A stretch of 64,000 bases of DNA. It comes from Alviniconcha marisindica (lineage: Eukaryota; Mollusca; Gastropoda; Provannidae). The stretch spans positions 221,001-285,000 of the forward strand of contig JABMCL010000953.1 in the NCBI GenBank assembly GCA_018857735.1. Reading direction: 5' to 3'. Positions 1 through 32,582 of the stretch are shown here, piece by piece. The position numbers were made by a program, and so were the translations under genes. How positions within the stretch are numbered: the stretch's first letter is position 1; each line of letters starts with the position of its first letter. A model generated the notes under the pieces. It was not told where the DNA came from. It saw nothing but the letters and a program-made list of their open reading frames with translations, and did no database searches.

Positions 1-1938
1 ATAAACAAAAATTTCGGTACCAACCCTTACACAGCCAGTACAGTCAACATTACCTAGGCCTAATATTGTAATAATGTGCAGGGTACAGAGTAGCTCTATC
101 AAGTCACATAAAGCGCTCAGTTTCAGCTGGTACATGGTACCGGCAACTTTTTTTACTGGTACAGGGGGAACTGGTAAAAAACAGCATATGCCGGTCTAAT
201 CTGTACTAGATAGTTCCATGTTTGAAATTCATTCCGTCCATGTCAGGGGTATTGCTACAGTAACGCACAAAAAGAGGCAGGGGGAGAGAGAGTAGTTTTA
301 TAATTTATATGACATATTTTCCAAAATTCGGAGCCCATCACAGAAATGGACCAAATTGATGAGCCAAAGCATTGATTTGACATGTAGTATTATATCAAGA
401 TTTGAGCTGGGACCAGAACATCCAGAACTTTCATCAACAAGACCTCAGCTTTCTCTGACTGCATCCTTGTGGCATTTTTTGACCGTCCGTAGATGAAAGC
501 TGAGTCTGTATTGGAGTATGCTTGCAATTCCGTGGCTTGGGAGCCACATAGTGAGCAGACTATTGATGACAGAGGCTGATTATTCAATTAAAGTTCTTAC
601 TGTTTGTTATTTTAATAATTATTATAAATTACACTCAGTATCTTATGCTGGTTTGTTTTGTGTCATTTTGATTACACCTGCAAAATTGCACTAACAGAAG
701 GGACCCAAGTTGAGAGGCAGTTGACCTGAAAAAGAGCAGGTGCAAATATTTCTTTTTGCAGACTTCATGTGGTGGTTCCATCAAGAGGCAGCACAATTTG
801 GAATTGTTATTTTCAAATTTGAGGTGATTGGGGCATAGTCAATAAGTTGTGTTGGTTCACTTTTCAGCAGTGAAGAGGAGAAATGGTTGCCTGATGACAG
901 TGTGAATGGCTGCCTCATGTAGCAGGCATATTTATGGTGTCACAGGCATGGTCAAAATTGCAGCTGTCATGAGAGTGTTTACACAACTTTCAAATTGAAA
1001 GACTGTCCTCTGCATGAGTTCATCCCTTCATGGCAGCACAGCACCAAAATTATACATGGCTGAGAGTGAAAGTGAAACAGACTATAATTTATGCGCTGTA
1101 CTGTCCTAGATATGGGACTGAGCAGGGACAGTGGTTCACTTAGTCAAGGATGTACCTTGGGTGCAGTTGATGTAGTAATGTTAATTGTTATGTACCTTGT
1201 TTTACTTGCATGTCAGGTGATTATTTCTGAGGCAGTTCAGGTCTCTGTTGTGTCCCATCTTACCAGTGTGACATCTGTCAAACTCCGAGTGCTAAATTGC
1301 TCACAGCGCCACACTCAGTAGTGTTTACACAAGCACTCTTAGTACCTGTTTGACCTATTTAGTACCTGTTTGACCTATTTAATCTTGATCCTTTCCGTGT
1401 CCAAGACATTGTACTATTGTAAGAGTGAGTTGTACACACATTAACTTAACTGGTCACAGGGGGATATTGTCTCTGAAAAGTTGGATTACAGAATTCAAGC
1501 AGGAGGTTATGTGAGATCCTGTTGGCAGGTTTCCTTACCCAAAGCATTGACAACATTGTTTAAAGAATTGGCATAGCAATGGCAGCTCATGTTATGGGTG
1601 ATACTTCTGTGAATATAGTCCAGTGACACTGCATGTGACAAGGCTAGGACAGTGGCAAGCCAGATGAGAAGAACTTTGCTGAGGACATCCTGTGACCTCC
1701 AGAGGGTGTGGGGGGGTAAGCTGCATGTGATCTGATTATTTATGGAGTGTTTGACAGTGACCCATCTCAGAACTGAAGTTCAAGTCATTCAGTGATTCAC
1801 ACTCAATGACAATAGAGGAGACTGTTCTGAGGGGCCAAAAACATTTGAATACAATAGCAGTTGAAGAGTATTGCATTACTAATTCAGTAACTGAAGTAGT
1901 AGTAACTTTCTAACCTTTTTGTTCTGTTTGTTGTGCAG
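1..1938. other. Upstream non-coding sequence
   Basis: No exon, RNA gene or promoter could be supported here. The sequence is AT-moderate and mostly non-repetitive, with one short direct duplication of a 20-base unit near 1340-1380. Short open frames show no recognisable domain. It is either an intron of the S6 kinase gene, if the true first exon lies left of the window, or its 5' flank. Confidence 0.5.
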
Positions 1939-1942
1939 GAAA

Positions 1943-21850
<19,908 letters not shown>

Positions 21851-23800
21851 TGACGTCAGCGCCTGCCTTCTGCCTAGGGAGGGCAGGCCGCTCCACTCCT
21901 AGCTCTCTCTTCTCTTCTTTCTCCTTCTGTGTGGGTCTGCGTGATCGGTGTCCAGACTGCCTTTGCAGGATCTTTGAAGAGGCGCAAGTCGCACTGACTT
22001 AGTCAGTTACTGTCCAGTAAGTTCCAACTTGATCTGGTTCGTGTACGGTGGACGTGACAAATGCAAGTGTTTTAAGGGACTTTGGTGTTAAGGAGGGGAT
22101 TGACTTGCAGCCACGCTGCAACAGATTGTGCGATGGCTGTTTGTTGGAGACTGTTTAGGTGAGGTCTCTGATCCCCCCCATTAAGCCGGTCACTTCTGTG
22201 CCAGTGGTGGCAGCTTTGGTGACCGATCACACGGCGAGTCGGGGTGACGGTGGTGTTACACGTATAATTGTAGGGACGGGATTACAAACATTGCTTTACA
22301 TACATTGGGCATCCATTCAAGGGAAATAACTGACTGCCTAAGTTAAAGCCCATTCCTCCACTTTGTGAGACGGTTTTAAGTGTGATCTTTAGAACTGCTC
22401 GATCATAGTTATTATGCCAGGTTTAGTAGCCTGTTTTTCAGTGATGCGGGACAGTTCTGAAAAGCAGAAGAAGAAAAGGTTGTTATGAATGTGGGCTGTC
22501 TGAGCATTGGCTCTTCCCTTCTTTTTCTCCTTTCATTTCTGTGAAATAGCTCTTCACTGCTGCATTGGTGACCACAGTCAGTATTCTGTGAAATAGCTCT
22601 TCACTGCTGCATTGGTGACCACAGTCAGTATTCTGTGAAATAGCTCTTCACTGCTGCATTGGTGACCACAGTCAGTATTCTGTGAAATCGCTCTTCAATG
22701 TTTACTGCTGCATCAGTGACTAGAGTCAGTATTACTGTGAATAGCGCCCCCCTCACCCCCCAACAGTTGAGTATTTGATTTGCCTCCTACTGTTAATGGC
22801 ATGACGATGCTGAATTCTCCATTATCCCCAGGGAGTCCTGTTGTCTGACAGGCTTTGTCTTACAGCTACAATCATGTGTGCTCAGTTGGCATCTGATTTC
22901 TTCCGGGGGGGGGGGACAGATGGACGTGTGTGTGCACGATGGAAGGAGAGAAACTGAAAGAGAGGCTGGTTTTAAAATGATCAGGATATGTCTGTCTGTG
23001 TTTTCCTGCCTCTTTTTCTGCTTGAATATGACATGATTACAGGAAGGTTTTTCCGTTCAGATGATTATCACAATTCAGAGTTTTGTATGTGTGTGTGGTT
23101 TTGTTTCAAGTGTGAAAGCTGGAAAATCACACGATTTTGATGTGTTAGAAAATTCCACTACTATGATGTGTTAGAAAGGGATTTTAGAGAATTTTAGACT
23201 TTTCATTCCATAGTAATCTTTTAATGAACCAACTTGTTTGGGGTGGGGGGCAGTTTGTCTTTCTATTATAAAAACGAGAGAAAGGAGACTGCAGTGCTCA
23301 TGGTGAGGTGTAGATTATTTTGCTGCGCTGTCAAAGTTTCAAGACTGCTGCTTTCTAGGTTGAAGGTGTTTCCTTTTTAACGTGTACCTTTTTTCTTTTA
23401 CCAAATGTATGTGGCAATTGTGCTTCCGTATTTGTGCCTGACTGGATAAAGTTCAAGTCTTCAGATCCAGTTTGCTTGTAGTTTGAAGTTTGACTGGAAA
23501 ATAGAAGTCGGATAGTGTATGGGTGACGGGAGAGTGCGGAGTTAGTTGTCAGCTCTCTTTTTTTTTCTTTTTTCTGCATTGATGAACCATGATTTTATGC
23601 ATTTTTGTGTACATATATTTATGTGCAGATGTATTGTGTATTTTTATGTACATGTATGCATTGTGTACAGGTATTGTGTATTTCAATATGATACATGTAT
23701 TTATTCCAGCAAGCCGTGACTGTGATACCAGCCATCACATAGCTTTGCTAGTCTTTCAGCCAGCGTACTGAATATGTATGGGGCATTGTGTCTAACTTAT
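21851..23800 (+). other. Probable S6K 3' UTR
   Basis: Starts directly after the stop codon with a TGACGTCA octamer at 21851-21858. The sequence is largely unique apart from a four-copy 47-bp repeat at 22526-22735 and a poly-G run at 22906. No canonical AATAAA was seen before about 27245 (GTGAATAAACTGG), so the 3' end is unresolved; the UTR could be long or use a variant signal. Confidence 0.5.
22526..22735. repeat. 47-bp tandem array, 4 copies
   Basis: Units of TCTGTGAAATAGCTCTTCAC and TGCTGCATTGGTGACCACAG. The first three copies are nearly identical; the last is diverged. Confidence 0.95.
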
Positions 23801-25590
23801 TGAATATTTATGATGTGTTGTTCATGGGGTAGAAAAGTGGAATGGAGATGTGTACATTAGACCTGATATTCGTCATCATTTGGGTCATTTTTGTGACTAA
23901 TTTGATGTCTTGCCTATGAATAACTCGCGCCCATACAGTAATGGTAATACTCACTAATTTCACAAGGGTGTGGCTGGCAGGCTGCATTAGGGCTGTTTCC
24001 CCGGAGCGGGGGCAGTTGTCCACCAAGTAACAGGGTGCAAACGTCCCTGTCCCACACCAGCAGTCTTCAGTCTGTCTGTCATTTCAATTGCTTTTATTAA
24101 GCTGCTTTTTTTTGGGGTTTGTTTTTGAAGGGTGGGTTCCTGCCAGGGGTGTGTAGGTGGTAATGGTATGTATGGCACGCCAACCTTGTGGCAGGGGTCG
24201 TGTAGCCGAGGAAAGTCTGGCCCCCTGGGGACCCCGAGTCAGGGGCTTGTAGACAGTGTTGGTACAGCGTACAAAGCTTGAGGACAGCGTACAGAGTTTG
24301 ATAACTGGGCTGTCGGTCACAGCTGTCAGTCGGCTGTAGCTGGATTCAGTTACGGTGGTTAGAACCATTGCAAGAAGCGAACAGCATCACAGTATGTGGT
24401 TCTTGACTTTTTCATATCTGTTCATGCAGCTCTTCCTAACTACACCAGAACTGGGGGGAGGGGTGTAGCAGGGATGTTGATATCAGAATCATTGGGAGGA
24501 TGGGGGGTGGTAGAGTTAATTATACGAACTGTTAATGGCAAGTTCCAGAAAAGAACTGTTAACACAAGCACTAACGACAGAGAATGACTTTCAGCCGTCA
24601 AAGTACTGCCTGCCTTATTGAGTTACTGTGTATGAAAATTGAAAGTAAGATGGTAACACCAAGTGCTGATACAGAGGGAGGGTGAAAAAATAGCTTGGTC
24701 CCTTGAACTGCCTGTTGGCACCGCTGTCAGCATCGGTGCAGGTGTTGGTTCTGGTGCAACAGGTGATGGTTTGGTGCGCTGCTTCTTCAGCCGGATTGGG
24801 TGGTCATCGTGCTAATGACCGTGACCTTTACACCATGTACGGGTACTTAGAACAGGGTTGATGTCATTCTCGCCAGTTATTTATTTATTTGCCGCGCTGT
24901 GTGCTGTTGCCAGATGTTACATATGTTCACTCAGTCTGGTTGTAGCCCCGTTCTTTACACTGGTGGAGCTGGTGGTTACGCTGGCCTGCTTCAGGTAGGC
25001 GCTGATATCCAAGGCTAACATGCAGAGTACTTATAGATACAGTGCAGCACCAGGGAAGCTCATCATGCATGCACTGCGTACCGGATATGAAGGCAAACAG
25101 AATAGATGACAACTCTACACACATGCACACAGTTTGCCATTTATTGGTGTCTGTTGTGTTGCGTCGTGTGGCAGACTGCAGCAGCGCTGTGGCCGGCTGG
25201 CTGTACAGCAGTTGGTGTTGAGGGTGCAGTGAACGGTTCTGCTCTTGGACACAAGTAACGCCCGCTTGAACCAGGCTAGCGTCAGACCACATTTTTGGAC
25301 AGTTTCATTTACATGTACAGTTTGTGTCAATAATGTGTATGGATGTACCTTTCCATGTGTGGTGTGTGTGTGTGTGGTGTGTGTGTGTGGTGTGTGTGTG
25401 TGTGACTTGATGAGTGTGAGTGCTGTTGTGACTGTGAGCAGGCTGACTTCATGACCCTGACTGTGGAACTGTTTTGTCTAAACAGGTATTTCATGACCAG
25501 CTTTGCTATGTTGTCCAGTGGTAGTGTAAGGTGGCCATGCTTTTGTCCAACCAGTCGTGATCTCATTCTTGTGTCTTGAGTGAGTTCACC
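23800..25590. other. Unassigned, mostly unique sequence
   Basis: No exon with good splice sites, RNA gene or mobile element was recognised. It contains a GT-rich microsatellite at about 25360-25405. It may be part of a very long 3' UTR or intergenic DNA. Confidence 0.4.
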
Positions 25591-25594
25591 TTTA

Positions 25595-25760
25595 GGTGTA
25601 TGCTTTGTGGTGACACCTGTTTGCTCATCAAGTCCACAGGAACATAGATATGCTTTGTGGTGACACCTGTTTGCTCATCAAGTCCACAGGAACATAGATA
25701 TGCTTTGTGGTGACACCTGTTTGCTCATCAAGTCCACAGGAACATAGATAGGCTCTGTGC
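25595..25760. repeat. 50-bp tandem array, ~3.3 copies
   Basis: Units of TATGCTTTGTGGTGACACCT, GTTTGCTCATCAAGTCCACA and GGAACATAGA, with near-perfect copies. Confidence 0.95.
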
Positions 25761-27475
25761 TGACACCTGTTTTGGAAGGTAGACGTGAAATGCCAACCAG
25801 CCTCAGCTTGTGCATCTTTGTCGTGGATGAACCATTTCTCAGCTGAACCGTTCTCTTGGCTGAACCATTGGAGTTTTTGCTGTTCAAAACGTTTTTAACC
25901 ACTGCTTTACCAGCTCAGGTAAAGAAGCATAAGCAAGTTAGTCTTCCCCTAACCCCCCCCCCCCACACACACACACACACATAGGAGCTTCCTGTTAGCT
26001 GCTGTTTAAGCCAGCAGTATTACTACAAAACCACCCAAGTAGATTTCCCTTGTGCTCCGTTTATGTCCCATATAACAACAGCTCCACTACCAGTTAAAAA
26101 CACCGCTATGTTGATTTTAACTGGTTTGGCCTATTCATTTTTACCTACTTTAGGTAGTGAGGTTGGGTTTTCTCTCTCCCTAATGTGACTAATGACTGGG
26201 TGTGTGTTATGCTCATGTGCCATGCCAGCCTTTATGCAAATTGCCACCTCTGTGCAGATTTGTTTTTCTTTGCTCTCTGTTTATTGTCTGGCTTCAATTT
26301 GAAATAATATTCCTTCAGTGGCCATGTTTTTGTTGATAGGGTTTTTCTTTGTGCTGTTGTACCGACCAGGCTTGTGCTTGTGAACTGCGTTTCTTTCCGT
26401 TCATTGCGTGGCTTTTCTTCTCAAACTGTTGGAAATCCGTATTTAATTTCACTGCACTTTGTGGAGCAGGCTGGGTGCGCTTCAGAGTGCATGGGCAGCC
26501 CTGGGGGAGGCCATGGGGCGATGCCCTGGGGGAGACCATGGGGCGTTGCCGTTTGCAGGACTTTCCCCACTGACGGCTGTCCTGCTGAAGGACTGTTTTC
26601 ATGGGGTAGTGCTACCTCTCTGGGGAGAGTTTGCCAAGAAAGGGCTGTTTCCTGGGGCATTTCCTTTAGTAAGATCATTTCCCTGGGAATGGGCCGTTTT
26701 CTAGTTTACAATATTTCCCCGCGGAAGGGCCTTTTCCTTTAGCGTCTTTTCTCAGGGGAAAGATTTTCCCATTTTTGGAAAACGTTCCTTGGCTGAGTGG
26801 GAGAAAGGTGTATTCCTAGGGAAGGATCGTATTCAGCAGAGCCCGCCGCTACATGTGGCCTCAGTCTCTATACAAAGCTTCTTTTTCACATTTCCATGTT
26901 AGTAGGGGCGTGTGGTGTTGGTTTTTGCTTCAGTCCCCCTTGTACCTGACTATAGCCCATGCCAAAGACTGCTAGTCTGCTGCATCCTCCAGGCACTGGT
27001 GTTGGGGATGGTGGCACGAGGCGTTTTGCTGCATTAGCTGTTCATCCCAGCGTCCTTCACGTGCAGAGCTCGTACACGGCGCTGATGCCGTTGCAAACCA
27101 GCACAGACTGTGGCCCCTTCCAAAGAGTCTTTACCTTCGCATAATCACCCGGATGGATGTGGTGTGAAAGAGTGCGCGGATTTCACATGGCCCGTAAATG
27201 AGGATGCGAAGGTCGCTGTTAGGGTTTGTTTAATATCAGCTGTGAATAAACTGGACTCAATACACTATTTTCTGAAACGCCCTAGTTGTCAACAAGCGGC
27301 TGGAACTGCTGACAGGCCGAGAAGTGCGTGTAAAGGGCGGGGATGGAAAGCAGGGGGTGGGCAGAGACCGGTGCATACACCACACCTTACAGTAGCACAA
27401 ACGAAATCCTGTTTGATTTGATTTGTTTTCACTGTGGTGACCGCTAGATAAATGGGTCATTGTGCACGGCCCTTT
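25760..27475. other. Unassigned, mostly unique sequence
   Basis: No coding exon recognised. It includes a C-run and CA tract at 25957-25981 and short direct repeats (GGGGGAGACCATGGGGCG type) near 26500-26550. AATAAA at about 27245 is a possible polyadenylation signal on the + strand. Confidence 0.4.
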
Positions 27476-27477
27476 GG

Positions 27478-27835
27478 TGTTCAGTAAGGGCTGGTGGTTA
27501 GAAATAGAAGTGTTCAGTAAGGGCTGGTGGTTAGAAATAGAAGTGTTCAGTAAGGGCTGGTGGTTAGAAGTGTTCAGTAAGGGCTGGTGGTTAGAAGTGT
27601 TCAGTAAGGGCTGGTGGTTAGAATAGAAGTGTTCCGTAAGGGCTGGTGTTGAGAACAGCAGTGTGGGGTAAGGGTTGGTGTTTAGAATAGCAGTGTGGGG
27701 TAAGGGCTGGTGTTTAGCAGTGTGGGGTAAGGGCTGGTGTTTAGAATAGCAGTGTGGGGTAAGGGCTGGTGTTTAGCAATGTGGGGTAAGGGCTGGTGTT
27801 TAGCAGTGTGGGGTAAGGGCTGGTGTGGTGAAGTT
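27478..27835. repeat. Tandem array, ~25-33 bp unit
   Basis: Left part: GTGTTCAGTAAGGGCTGGTG and GTTAGAA(ATA)GAA. Right part: GTGTGGGGTAAGGGCTGGTG and TTTAGCA. These are two related subtypes in adjacent blocks. Confidence 0.93.
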
Positions 27836-27884
27836 GGAGGTAGATGTGCGTGCACAGCGAGTTGCTGTGCTGGTGTGAACTGTC

Positions 27885-28250
27885 CCCTGCACCGCTCCCT
27901 GTCCCCGGTGTGAAGTGTCCCCTGCCCTGCTCCCTGTCCCCGGTGTGAAGTGTCCCCTGTCCCCTGTCCCCGGTGTGAAGTGTCCCCTGCCCTGCTCCCT
28001 GTCCCCGGTGTGAAGTGTCCCCTGCCCTGCTCCCTGTCCCCGGTGTGAAGTGTCCCCTGCCTGCTCCCTGTCCCCGGTGTGAAGTGTCCCCTGCCCTGCT
28101 CCCTGTCCCCGGTGTGAAGTGTCCCCTGCCCTGCTCCCTGTCCCCGGTGTGAAGTGTCCCCTGCCCTGCTCCCTGTCCCCGGTGTGAAGTGTCCCCTGCC
28201 CTGCTCCCTGTCCCCGGTGTGAAGTGTCCCCTGCCCCGCTCCCTGTCCCC
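27885..28250. repeat. 35-bp GC-rich tandem array, ~11 copies
   Basis: Units of TGTCCCCTGCCCTGCTCCCT and GTCCCCGGTGTGAAG, nearly identical. Minus-strand frames reading HFTPGTGSRAGDTS are artefacts. Confidence 0.97.
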
Positions 28251-28259
28251 GCGGTCCGC

Positions 28260-29015
28260 ACTCCTGCATGGTGTACCCGGTGCATCCACACTGTTTTGCT
28301 ATTTATTTCGTGCATTGTGTGTCTCATTTTGAACATCTATTTTTTGACTGTACATGTATGTGTATATACTTAATTATATATACCTATCTACAGCTTGTCA
28401 ACATGCATTTTATGTACACTTATTTATTAACAGTTTTGCGTCTAACCTTTTTTCTGGATGCGCATTTTTGAAGCCAAGGTTTGTTTGTAGTAGTACGTGT
28501 AAAATGAGATTTTTGTGTCCACCGCATGAGGTGAAAAGCACCAATACAATGATCAAAGGGATGCAGCCAGTGGGAAGAAGGCTGGTGCCGGCACATCCTG
28601 TGAAGAAGACGTGGAGGAGGATGTGCGTGCTTTGAGCAACAGCTCAGCTGTTGTTGGAGCCACCAACCGCTTGCCTCTTTCACGCGTTTCGCTGCTTTCT
28701 CTGCTTGGAAACGGTACTCTGCTTTTCGTGTTGCCCCTGCACGCTTGGCTGTAGACAGCTGAGGCGTAGCGTCACGTCCTCTTCGCCCGTCGGGAGGCGT
28801 GTTGCTGCTTCTGGCGCTGCCAGCCCATTCTGCAGGCTCGGCGGAACGCAGCCGTTCAGCCCTGTGCTGAAGGTGACGCAGGTCAGCCCATCTCCCTCCT
28901 TCCGCCAGACTCCTTGGAGAGATGCGGGTCAGGGGCCGTGCCAGCTTATAGGATGTGAAGACAAAGAGAACGAGGTCAACGTGGCCCGGCTTTCCTTAGG
29001 TCTGCTGCTTGGTCA
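28260..29015. other. Unassigned unique sequence
   Basis: An open frame begins at 28651 on the + strand but has no recognisable domain and runs into the following repeat. No splice-bounded exon was supported. Confidence 0.4.
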
Positions 29016-29019
29016 CTGG

Positions 29020-29445
29020 TTAGGTGGAGAGGGAGATCATTTGCTGGTTAACCTGTGGAGAGGGAGACCTGTGGTTAGAGGGAAGGGGAGACCTGTGGTT
29101 AGAGGGAAGGGAAGACCTGTGGTTAGAGGGAGACCAGTGGTTAGAGGGAGAGGGAGACCAGTGGTTAGAGGGAGAGGGAGACCAGTGGTTAGAGGGAGAA
29201 GGAGACCTGTGGTTAGAGGGAGAACTGTGGTTAGGTGGAGAGGAAGAGGGAGACGTGTGGTTAGGTGGAGAGGGAGACGTGTGGTTAGGTGGACAGGAAG
29301 ACGTGGTTGGGTGGAGAGGGAGACGTGTGGTTAGGTGGAGAGGAAGAGGGAGACGTGTGGTTAGGTGGAGAGGAAGACGGGTGGTTAGGTGGAGAGGGAG
29401 ACGTGTGGTTAGGTGAAGAGGGAGACGTATGGTTAGGTGGGGAGA
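29020..29445. repeat. Purine-rich array, ~18-24 bp unit
   Basis: Units of GGGAGACCTGTGGTTAGAG on the left changing to GGGAGACGTGTGGTTAGGTG on the right. Frames in both strands (VVRGR, HLTTRLP) are artefacts. Confidence 0.95.
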
Positions 29446-29449
29446 CGGG

Positions 29450-30300
29450 CTCGCCTGCAACTCTTTAGGTGCTCGATGTGTGGGTGCTGGCCCTGACCTT
29501 TTTCTCTTCATTGACTGAACCTTCAAGCTCTCTTCATTTATTTTTAGAACATGCTGTCCTGTTGATTTTGGCCCCCTCTACTCGGCTTCCTTTGGCTTGT
29601 GTTTTTGAGGGTAACACGGTGGTTACATTGTTATAGTACCTCTGATAGGATCCAGCGACGCTCTCTTGCGAATGGCGGTCACTGACTTCACATTACATGT
29701 AAACTCACTCTCATGTTAGGGAAAATTGTATGAAAGAGAAAGATTATTAAATTAAAATGGATGATTGAAAGGGTACAAAAATGAGTAGGAGAACAAGTGT
29801 CTATGCATAGATAATGGGCATTAGTTTTTAACTGGATATAGGGTTTAGATGCGTGTAGAACTGTGGATTTAAAAACAACAAAATAATAATAAAAATGAAG
29901 CAATGCTAGGAAATTAAGAACTAACCGTAACAGTTAAAAATAACAAGAAAGCAGAATTCAAAATAATAATAAAATGAAGTGGAGGGGGGGGGGGGGGGGG
30001 GGGGGGGAGGTAAGAAAGGAAAGTGACTTTGTTATAGTTTCAGTTTTCTGCTGTCGGTAGTATTTTTCGGTAATTGGTCAGTGGTGCAGACCGTGATTGC
30101 CATTGGACTGAAGGCTTCTCACGCAGATCGGAAGAGTGCAAAATGTTTCAAAACGAAATGCAATTTAGTTGACTTAGTTAACACGACTGATGATTTCTGG
30201 ATGATGTTTGCGTGTAACTGTGGTGCAATGCCTTGGACTAACCCTACGCTGAATGGAGGTTAAAAGAAAGATGCGATGGTTCATTTTGCTGTCGGTGAAG
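29450..30300. other. Unassigned sequence with poly-G tract
   Basis: AT-rich, no gene recognised. A poly-G tract of about 24 bases lies at 29984-30007. Confidence 0.45.
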
Positions 30301-30302
30301 TA

Positions 30303-30690
30303 TTTTAACGACTGATGATTGTCTGTCCCTTTTGCCTTGGCCCCCGCTGAAGGGGTTAAAACGATCGATGATTGCTGTTCCCATTTGTCATTGGTCCCCG
30401 GTGAAGGGGTTAAAACGACTGATGATTGCTGTCCCTTTTGTCTTGGCCCCCGCTGAAGGGGTTAAAACGACTGATGATTGCTGTCCCATTTGTCTTGGTC
30501 CCCGGTGAAGGGGTTAAAACGACTGATGATTGCTGTCCCATTTGTCTTGGCCCCCGGTGAAGGGGTTAAAACGAGTGATGATTGCTGTCCCTTTGTCTTG
30601 GGCCCCGGTGAAGGGGTTAAAACGACTGATGATTGCTGTCCCTTTGTCTTGGCCCCCGGTGAAGGGGTTGTGAGTTGTGTCCCGTCTGTG
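30303..30690. repeat. ~52-bp tandem array, ~7.5 copies
   Basis: Units of AAAACGACTGATGATTGCTG, TCCCTTTTGTCTTGGCCCCC and GGTGAAGGGGTT. Confidence 0.95.
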
Positions 30691-31357
30691 GCCATCCCGT
30701 GAAGGGAAAGATGTGTACGCCTTGTCTGTGGCATGCACGGTGAAATGGGTTTACTGTAGCCGTTGGTGGCATGAAAGGACGTTGACCGGGAGGAAATGGT
30801 AGTTGCTGGATACCATGGAAATGGGTTTCTGGTATAAACGGGAAATGGGTTTCTGTACCCTGCGTGGATTACTAAGGTTCTGTTCCGCGGCTGAACATTA
30901 AACGGGACATTTGGGGTTAAAGCTGTGCTGCGTGGACAAGTAGAGGGTGGTGCAAGTCTCCTATCCAAAAACTGGGGTCTTTCTGTACGTCCTTCCTCTC
31001 ATTCCCGTCTTGCCTCCGGCAGTCTTTGAAAGATGTGAAACACTGGTCTTTTTACACTTCCTTCTCACCCTGATCTTACCTCAAGTAGTCTGTGAAAGAT
31101 GTGAAACGAGAAGTGGAAAGATGTGAATGCATCGACTGTGTGAGAAAATGTGCGCATTAAACTAGTTTCCAAACTGTACTGCAGTGTTGTGTGTGAGTTT
31201 TTATTGTAGTGTGTAAGTTTTGTGTGTGTAGTGATTAATATTAACTTTTCTTTGTAAAAAGCGAACTTCGATTTCTTTCTGTCTTTTTTAATTCTTGGTC
31301 TTTTCCTTCTCCAGCTTTTCCTTCGTCTTCCTTTTTCTTTTCTTCTTCCTGGTGCAA

Positions 31358-31615
31358 GACGTAGCTTCGTGGCTCTGTAGCTGACGTAATACATAGTCAG
31401 GTTCGTGGCCCTGTAGCTGACGTAATACATAGTCAGGTTCGTGGCCCTGTAGCTGACGTAATACATAGTCAGGTTCGTGGCCCTGTAGCTGACGTAATAC
31501 ATAGTCAGGTTCGTGGCTCTGTAGCTGACGTAATAGGTTCCGGAGATTCGTGGCCCTGTAGCTGACGTAATACATAGGTTCGTGGCCCTGTAGCTGACGT
31601 AATACATAGTCTTGG
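31358..31615. repeat. 36-bp tandem array, ~7 copies
   Basis: Units of TTCGTGGCCCTGTAGCTGAC and GTAATACATAGTCAGG. Confidence 0.96.
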
Positions 31616-32054
31616 ATTTTAGCGTCTCGTCAACCGCACATGGTCGTCTCACGAAAGCAAAAGATAAAAGAGCATTGTCTGATTGTGTAAAACTGGCGTT
31701 TTCTTTACAAAATAATCTATATAAATACCATGACCGAAAGAAAAAACAATAATAATATATATTTAAAAAAAAGGGGGGGGGGAGGGGGTAGAAAAAGGGA
31801 AAGAAAGAAAATAATGGGAAGTTTCAGAGTGCAGTATCTTTCGACCTCAACAGAGAGTTTGTTTTTGTGGTTCCCCTAAACCATGAGAGTGACTTTATAG
31901 TGACTTCACTACAAAGACTACGCGTGTGACTGAAGACCGCGAATGTGCGATGAAAAATAGCACGCAAGCCACAATTTACAATGATCGTGCTCAGCGTACT
32001 ATGCTGTGCATGCTTACAAGACTTGCTACGACACTGTCGCTAGCGTGAAATTTA

Positions 32055-32088
32055 ACTCTCCCCCCCCCCCCCCCCCCCCCCCCCCGCC
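32055..32088. repeat. Poly-C tract
   Basis: About 30 C bases in a row. Confidence 0.95.
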
Positions 32089-32382
32089 GTATCCGGTTAA
32101 CGGTTGTAACCACCACTTCTGTCGAGTTGGAATTTTGCCCCCCACCCCCACCCCGGCTCCCGGTAAAGTAGCAAGCAGAGTTACCGTTACGTCTAACCAG
32201 TTTGTGTAAGGAGAAGTGAATGTACCACGGAAGACAGTAAGAAAAAAGAAGTAACGGTTCACTGGAGACCAGTTAAAACAAAGTAGCGTGCAGTCAGAAT
32301 GGCGTCCAACTGATCTTCTCTTGGAAGAGCTGAAGGGACAGTTCAACCGTCATCCGAGTCAATGCTAGTTGGGACCATCCCT

Positions 32383-32456
<74 letters not shown>
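32383..32456. repeat. (CT)n microsatellite
   Basis: About 37 CT dinucleotides followed by an A-run. Confidence 0.98.
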
Positions 32457-32457
<1 letters not shown>

Positions 32458-32582
32458 AAAAAATTGTAAAAGAAGAAGAAGAAGCAGCTCGCGTATCTTG
32501 TATAAATAGAAAGAAATCCATCTTATATAGCGTACACAGAGACTCACATAGTTCATGTAGAGATGCAGTTCCAGCTCGCCTT

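Noticed and set aside
390..587. 65-codon minus-strand frame with CSLCGS motif
   Set aside because: Too short, no matching zinc-finger spacing, no splice support.
28651..29334. 227-codon + frame starting in unique sequence
   Set aside because: The second half is repeat; the first half is Cys/Ser rich without domain or splice evidence.
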